Positions 31,985 through 36,139 of a stretch of DNA of 36,139 bases are shown here, piece after piece; the stretch's first letter is position 1; each line of letters begins with the position of its first letter. Under the pieces are notes generated by a model, which was not told the DNA's origin, did no database searches, and saw nothing but the letters and a program-made list of their open reading frames with translations. The DNA is from Eubacterium sp. Lineage in GTDB: Bacteria > Bacillota > Clostridia > Lachnospirales > Lachnospiraceae. The position numbers were made by a program, and so were the translations under genes. Location of the stretch: assembly GCA_017965495.1 (NCBI GenBank), contig JAGCPW010000066.1, forward strand, positions 1 to 36,139, given 5' to 3'.

Positions 31985-33168
31985 TATTTGTACTCCTCAG
32001 CCAAAGCCTTAAATGCTGGAAGCGCTCTTTCTATTTGCTCTGTATTCACACAATATGAAACACGCACATACCCTGGTGCACCAAAGCTGTCTGCTGGCAC
32101 CACTAGTAATTCATGCTTCTTTGCCTTCTCGGCAAATGCTCTTGAGTCATCTTCCATAGCCTTTACAAACAAATAGAATGCTCCATCAGGATATACGCAC
32201 TCATATCCCATCTCAGTTAAAGAATTATAGAATAAGTCTCTATTCTTTTTATAAATAGACACATCTGATGTTTTATCAATACATTTTGCAATCACTCTTT
32301 GCCACATGGCAGGTGCACAAACATAACCTAGCGCACGACCTGAACCGCATACAGCTGCATATGCATCTTCGTAATTTGCTATCTTTGGTGATACCACTAC
32401 ATATCCAATACGCTCACCAGGCAAAGACAATGCCTTACTGTATGAATAACATACAAATGTATTATCATAATGATTTATCAAATAAGGTAATTCAATATCA
32501 TCGTATACCAATGCACGATATGGTTCATCTGAAACAAGAAAAATAGGATGTCCATACTCTTCTTCTTTTTCTTTTAATAACTTACAAAAAGCTAATACGT
32601 TATCTTTCTTATAAACAACACCTGATGGATTATTTGGTGAATTAATTACAACCATTTTTGTCTTTTCATTAATGGCACTAGACATTTTTTCAATATCTAT
32701 TTGAAAAGTCTTTTCTTCTGGATCCACTTCTACTAGTTTGGCTCCAGTTCTCTCCAAAAAGACTCCATACTCTGGAAAATATGGCTTAATAACTATGCAC
32801 TCATCCCCGGCTTGCAAAACAGCATTCATAACAATGGACAAAGATGCTGCCGCACCACAAGTCATATAAATATTATCAGCGCTAATGCCTGCATTAAACT
32901 TATCATTAATATAATTAGCTACCGTTTCACGAACATTTGCATCACCCTGTGCTGATGTGTATCCATGAAGAGCTACTGCGTCAAAATCGTCCACCAATTC
33001 TTTTATGGCATCATTAACACAATCAGGTGCAGGAACACTTGGGTTTCCAATACTAAAATCAAAAACGTTCTCAGCTCCTATCTCTGCTTTTCTCTTCATG
33101 CCATATTCGAAAAGATCTCTAATCTCTGATCTAACTTTTCCAAACTTTACTAATGATTCTGTATACAT
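31984..33168 (-). CDS. Class I/II pyridoxal-phosphate aminotransferase (aspartate aminotransferase-like)
   Basis: 394 residues. Fold type I motifs: FSIGNPSVPAPDCV, HGYTSAQGDANVRETVA, INSPNNPSGVVY, VSDEPYRALVYDD, PLP Lys in CYSYSKALSLPGERIGYVV, and VRVSYCVNTEQIERALP with the carboxylate-binding Arg. It probably acts on aspartate or aromatic/other amino acids; substrate is not predictable by eye. An ATG at 33180 overlaps its own GGAGAG box. The ATG at 33168 (MYTESLVKFG) has GGAG 6-7 bases upstream and is chosen. It heads the unit aminotransferase-DUF6472-PAP2-patatin. Confidence 0.9.
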   Translation of the reverse strand: MYTESLVKFGKVRSEIRDLFEYGMKRKAEIGAENVFDFSIGNPSVPAPDCVNDAIKELVDDFDAVALHGYTSAQGDANVRETVANYINDKFNAGISADNIYMTCGAAASLSIVMNAVLQAGDECIVIKPYFPEYGVFLERTGAKLVEVDPEEKTFQIDIEKMSSAINEKTKMVVINSPNNPSGVVYKKDNVLAFCKLLKEKEEEYGHPIFLVSDEPYRALVYDDIELPYLINHYDNTFVCYSYSKALSLPGERIGYVVVSPKIANYEDAYAAVCGSGRALGYVCAPAMWQRVIAKCIDKTSDVSIYKKNRDLFYNSLTEMGYECVYPDGAFYLFVKAMEDDSRAFAEKAKKHELLVVPADSFGAPGYVRVSYCVNTEQIERALPAFKALAEEYK

Positions 33169-33196
33169 GTCTCTCTCCATTTATCTTTACTAAGCA

Positions 33197-33227
33197 TTAA
33201 TCAGATAGCAAAATGCTATCTGATTAA
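33197..33227 (-). terminator. Hairpin after glnQ
   Basis: TTAATCAGATAGCA and TGCTATCTGATTAA form a perfect 14-bp stem with a 3-base loop just after the glnQ stop. The following T tract on the minus strand is weak (TGCTTAG), so termination may be incomplete. Confidence 0.7.
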
Positions 33228-33230
33228 AAA

Positions 33231-33986
33231 TTACAATACTTTATTCAAGAAATCGATGGTTCTAGGTTCTTTTGGATTATTAAGTACTTCGTCTGGAGTA
33301 CCTTCTTCCACTATATAACCGCCATCCATAAACAATACTCTATCTGCCACTTCTTTGGCGAAGCCCATCTCGTGAGTAACGATAACCATTGTCATACCTT
33401 CTTGCGCTAGTTTTTTCATAACCTGCAAAACCTCTCCTACCATTTCTGGATCAAGAGCAGATGTAGGCTCGTCAAATAGCATGATGTCTGGCTTCATACA
33501 CAAAGATCTAGCAATAGCCGCTCTTTGCTTCTGTCCACCAGAAAGCTGAGCTGGAAATGACATTGCTTTGTCATCTAATCCTACACGCTCAAGCATTTTC
33601 ATTGCTGTTTCTTTCGCTTCTTCTTTAGATTGTTTCTTTAACTGAATAGGTGCCAAAGTTAGGTTATCTAGCACATTCATATTGTTGAACAAGTTAAAAT
33701 GCTGGAATACCATTCCAATATCTTCTCTTGCTTTGTTAATATCTACATGTTTATCTGATAGTTTATTTCCATCTACCACTACCTCGCCGCCAGTAATATC
33801 TTCTAGCAAGTTAAGGCATCTTAAGAAAGTTGATTTACCACTTCCTGATGGTCCAATCACTACCACCACTTCACCCTCGTATATATCTGTAGAAATATCT
33901 TTTAATACTTCTAGCTTTCCGAAGAATTTCTCAAGGTTTTTAACATGTATTTTTACTTCTCTAGTGTTTGTCTCTGTGTCTTTCAC
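33231..33986 (-). CDS. glnQ: Polar amino-acid ABC transporter ATPase (GlnQ type)
   Basis: Cytoplasmic ATPase of an amino-acid importer. Walker [17 protein letters not shown]-loop [10 protein letters not shown], signature [17 protein letters not shown], Walker [16 protein letters not shown], switch His in VTHEMGF. The longest frame starts at ATG 34019, overlapping the permease gene by 59 bases. A GTG at 33986 has GGAGG 10 bases upstream and gives a 251-residue protein; it is preferred ([20 protein letters not shown]). Overlap with the permease gene is then 26 bases, indicating coupled translation. Confidence 0.93.
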   Translation of the reverse strand: MKDTETNTREVKIHVKNLEKFFGKLEVLKDISTDIYEGEVVVVIGPSGSGKSTFLRCLNLLEDITGGEVVVDGNKLSDKHVDINKAREDIGMVFQHFNLFNNMNVLDNLTLAPIQLKKQSKEEAKETAMKMLERVGLDDKAMSFPAQLSGGQKQRAAIARSLCMKPDIMLFDEPTSALDPEMVGEVLQVMKKLAQEGMTMVIVTHEMGFAKEVADRVLFMDGGYIVEEGTPDEVLNNPKEPRTIDFLNKVL

Positions 33987-34647
33987 CTTTAGCCATCCTC
34001 CTTTCAATATACTTAGCAAGTTTAGATAATGCAGTAATTACAATCAAATACATAATACCTACAATAAACCAAACTTGGAATGATTTAAATGTAATAGCAA
34101 CTACACTGTTCGCTTCGTTAACCAACTCTGGGAATCCGATGATAGATAGAATTGATGTATCTTTCAAAGTGATGATGAACTGGTTGATGATACTTGGAAT
34201 CATTGTCTTAATAGCCTGAGGCAAAACAACCTTTCTCATCGCTTTTGAATAAGGAAGGCCAAGACTTCTAGCGGCCTCCATCTGTCCAACATCTACTGAC
34301 TGGATTCCTCCTCTAATAATCTCTGCCATATAAGCACCACAGTTAAGTGCCAAACAGATAGTACCTGCTTGCAAAGCTGATAGAGTAAATCCTGCGTCAA
34401 ACGCTGTGTTAATACCATATGGAATACCAAAGTATATAAAGTAGGCCAAAACAATCATTGGTACACCACGAATAGCGTCGACAAATACCTGCGCCACAAT
34501 ATTGCAAGCTTTATTGTGAATAACGCTTAGGATACCAAAGATAAGACCTAGAATACATGCAAAAAATAGTCCACACAAAGCAAGTAGCAATGTGTTGCCC
34601 ATTGATTTTAAAAGCAGTGGCCCATATTCTTGTAAAATTTGTACCAT
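33961..34647 (-). CDS. glnP: Polar amino-acid ABC transporter permease (GlnP type)
   Basis: 228 residues with about five membrane helices. The EAA loop [25 protein letters not shown], which docks the ATPase, is clear. The HisM/GlnP signature [11 protein letters not shown] is present. It lies between the binding-protein gene and glnQ. An 89-base gap with a hairpin separates it from the binding-protein gene. Glutamine is the usual guess for this set, but glutamate, arginine or cystine are not excluded. Confidence 0.93.
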   Translation of the reverse strand: MVQILQEYGPLLLKSMGNTLLLALCGLFFACILGLIFGILSVIHNKACNIVAQVFVDAIRGVPMIVLAYFIYFGIPYGINTAFDAGFTLSALQAGTICLALNCGAYMAEIIRGGIQSVDVGQMEAARSLGLPYSKAMRKVVLPQAIKTMIPSIINQFIITLKDTSILSIIGFPELVNEANSVVAITFKSFQVWFIVGIMYLIVITALSKLAKYIERRMAKGERHRDKH

Positions 34648-34681
34648 ATCTTTTCCTTCCTAGTTTTCTTCTCTAAATAAT

Positions 34682-34710
34682 AAAGACACCATAATTTCTA
34701 TGGTGTCTTT
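34682..34710 (-). terminator. Intra-operon hairpin between the binding-protein gene and glnP
   Basis: AAAGACACCATA pairs perfectly with TATGGTGTCTTT around ATTTC, followed on the minus strand by ATTATTTAG. Probably a partial terminator that keeps the binding protein in excess over the permease. Confidence 0.75.
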
Positions 34711-34736
34711 ACTATTAAATATCTCTAAATATTATA

Positions 34737-35486
34737 TTATTTTCCTAGATATTTTTCAATAATCTTGTCGTATGTTCCGTCTTTCTTAATGTTAGCTAGA
34801 CCCTTATTGAATGTATCAATAAACTCCTTCTTATTCTTGTTAAATACAGCTGCGCCGTAGTCAGAACCTTCATTTTCTGAACCTTTAACAACTTGAAGTT
34901 TAATACCATCTTTAATAGATGCTTTCATGATAGGTGTATCTTCGAAACAAGCATCAGCCTGTCCACCAGATACTGATTGATACATTGTATCTGAATCTTT
35001 AACCTTAGTAATCTTGAATTTATATTTCTTTGCTAATTCAGCAGCATAGCTAGCACCCTCAGTACCGTTCTTAACTGCTACTGTCTTACCCTTAAGATCA
35101 TCAAAATCATCAATGTCTGATCCAGCCTTTACAGCCATACACTGTGTAGCTGTGAAGTAACCGTCTGAGAAAATCCAACCAGTCTTCTTACGCTCTGCAG
35201 TAATAGATGCACCAGCAATCAAAGCATCAGCCTGATTAGCCTGACATGCAGCTATAGCAGCATCCCAACCGAGACTCTTGATTTCATATTTAAATCCCTG
35301 GTCTTTAGCTACTGCCTTTAGAATATCAACGTCGATACCTACAAAGTTACCCTTTGCATCAGTAAACTCGAATGGTTTAAATACTGTATCCATTCCGATT
35401 ACCCATTTTTTCTCTTCTTTTCCGCAACCAACAAACATACTGATTGCAACCACTAGCACTAACGCTAACGCAATAATTCTTTTCAT
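34737..35486 (-). CDS. glnH: Amino-acid-binding lipoprotein of the ABC transporter
   Basis: 249 residues. The lipobox MFVGC makes C21 the lipid-anchored residue on the outer membrane face. SBP family 3 motifs: WVIGMDTVFKPFEFTDAKGNFVGIDVDIL, DALIAGASITAERKK (substrate-binding Arg), FDDLKGKTVAVKNGTEGASYA and GGQADACFEDTPI. It captures an amino acid and delivers it to the permease. The upstream promoter has an extended -10 and the ATG follows AGGAGGATTTGAA. Ligand not determinable; glutamine is assumed from the family, so the gene symbol is a guess. Confidence 0.9.
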   Translation of the reverse strand: MKRIIALALVLVVAISMFVGCGKEEKKWVIGMDTVFKPFEFTDAKGNFVGIDVDILKAVAKDQGFKYEIKSLGWDAAIAACQANQADALIAGASITAERKKTGWIFSDGYFTATQCMAVKAGSDIDDFDDLKGKTVAVKNGTEGASYAAELAKKYKFKITKVKDSDTMYQSVSGGQADACFEDTPIMKASIKDGIKLQVVKGSENEGSDYGAAVFNKNKKEFIDTFNKGLANIKKDGTYDKIIEKYLGK

Positions 35487-35541
35487 TTCAAATCCTCCTA
35501 AGTAATATTTAGTTGTATATCCGTTCTATACACACAAAAGT

Positions 35542-35570
35542 ATTATACCATAATCTCAAATGTTTGATAA
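35542..35570 (-). promoter_or_regulatory. Promoter of the amino-acid transporter operon
   Basis: On the minus strand TTATCA (35570-35565), 17 bases, TATAAT (35547-35542), with TGG directly before the -10 giving an extended -10. The leader is about 50 bases. Confidence 0.7.
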
Positions 35571-35571
35571 T

Positions 35572-35604
35572 AAAAAAGAACAAACAGTTTGCACCGTTTG
35601 TTCT
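35572..35604 (-). terminator. Terminator after the V-ATPase subunit D gene
   Basis: AGAACAAAC pairs with GTTTGTTCT around an 10-base loop, followed on the minus strand by six T. It ends the V-ATPase transcript. Confidence 0.9.
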
Positions 35605-35611
35605 TCTTATT

Positions 35612-36139
35612 TTAGTTGGCTTTTCTTCTCTCTTCGATGGCCTGTTCTAACATCATATCTTTAACCTTCATCAAACGAGTTTGTGTACTTCTCTCATTCT
35701 CATCTAGTTTCATATTTATATATTTGATATTAGACTGAGCATTTGGAATAATTACATGCTCTAGGGCATTAACTCTTCGTCTAGTCTTTTCAATCTCAGC
35801 AGCCATAAGCTGACAAGATTTCTCTACTTCAGCTAGCCTTAACATATCCTTAAACACTAGCGACAAAGAATACATAGCATCATCCAAATCTCCAGCTGTA
35901 AAAGCGTAACCATATGAATAAATATCGCCACCACTTATATCCATTCGTGTAGAATATGTTGGGATATCAACACTCATTACGTTTTGCTCTCCTTCATCTA
36001 TCTCTAAGGATTTCTTAGAAGCAAGAAGTGCTGTGTTTAATACCTCTTTACTCATACCGGCTTTGGCGATGGCAAATTCCATATTTGCGCTCTTTAAGCC
36101 AGCCTCCACTTTCTTTCTAAGTTCCATATTCTCCTTAAC
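35612..36139 (-). CDS. atpD: V-type ATPase subunit D, partial (N-terminus beyond window)
   Basis: Central-stalk rotor subunit of the V-type (A/V) ATPase. The visible part is two long helices, with the C-terminal signature AAEIEKTRRRVNALEHVIIP. An ATG at 36127 follows AAGGAG and looks like a start, but the frame is open to the window edge (VKEN before it), and the family needs about 30-45 more residues there to form the first helix. I therefore treat it as internal. A typical subunit D has about 200-215 residues; about 175 are seen. The remaining V-ATPase genes presumably lie to the right. Confidence 0.9.
   Translation of the reverse strand, partial: VKENMELRKKVEAGLKSANMEFAIAKAGMSKEVLNTALLASKKSLEIDEGEQNVMSVDIPTYSTRMDISGGDIYSYGYAFTAGDLDDAMYSLSLVFKDMLRLAEVEKSCQLMAAEIEKTRRRVNALEHVIIPNAQSNIKYINMKLDENERSTQTRLMKVKDMMLEQAIEERRKAN

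Noticed and set aside
35612-36127. ATG at 36127 with an AAGGAG box as the true start of a short subunit D
   Set aside because: The frame is open upstream to the window edge, and family members need a further N-terminal helix. The box is probably chance within coding sequence.
1-36139. Prophage, insertion sequence, integron or CRISPR
   Set aside because: I found no transposase, integrase, phage structural gene, att-like direct repeats or regularly spaced repeats; gene content is housekeeping and surface functions.

Overview
The window looks like chromosomal DNA of a low-GC, anaerobic Gram-positive bacterium of the class Clostridia, most likely Lachnospiraceae. The basis is AT-rich codon use, strong AAAGGAG-type ribosome binding sites, lysine-rich secreted proteins, a V-type ATPase subunit, minimal Fe-S assembly systems and a small DUF6472-type protein. 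I cannot name the genus. There is no rRNA, tRNA, CRISPR array, transposase or phage gene. Coding density is high and no gene-free stretch exceeds 300 bases. All genes are on the minus strand except nth, the large subtilase gene and the Rrf2 regulator gene.

Layout from left to right. 1-3286: carB (3' part cut by the window edge) and carA, carbamoyl phosphate synthase, with a good promoter. 3375-4729: a dGTPase gene bracketed by two copies of a palindromic repeat; the second copy lies between the divergent dgt and nth promoters. 4768-5403: nth, probably leaderless. 5417-10237: a likely cell-surface signalling cluster of a PepSY protein, a BspA-like leucine-rich-repeat surface protein, a sensor kinase and an OmpR-type regulator. 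The surface-protein gene and the regulator gene share an upstream tandem direct repeat with an 11-bp period. 10302-13333: smsC(sufC)-smsB(sufB)-thyA-folA, one transcription unit. 13442-14995: an HD hydrolase and L-lactate dehydrogenase. 15081-16536: a lipoprotein and a serine hydrolase.

16708-20643 (+): a 1311-residue secreted subtilisin-like protease. 20681-26597: a six-gene unit, iscS-iscU-metY-cysK-GCS2 ligase-class II amidotransferase. It starts at a strong promoter that carries a palindrome over its -35 box and is divergent from an Rrf2/IscR-type regulator (26756-27172, +). 27201-28424: hflX. 28557-30296: a secreted GH16 glucanase. 30439-33168: aminotransferase, a 59-residue DUF6472-like protein, PAP2 phosphatase and patatin phospholipase, tightly packed. 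33231-35486: a polar amino-acid (probably glutamine) ABC transporter. 35612-36139: V-ATPase subunit D, cut at the right edge.

Three themes tie the region together. First, sulfur and Fe-S metabolism: two minimal Fe-S systems, cysteine and homocysteine synthesis, and an unexplained gamma-glutamyl ligase/amidohydrolase pair resembling EgtA/EgtC without the rest of the ergothioneine pathway. Second, a surface programme: three unrelated exported proteins end in the same lysine-rich fibronectin-III-like module. Third, nucleotide supply: carAB, dgt, thyA and folA. The best candidates for something undescribed are the GCS2/amidotransferase pair in its Rrf2-controlled operon, the two-component operator pair, and the palindromic repeat with a compensatory base change.
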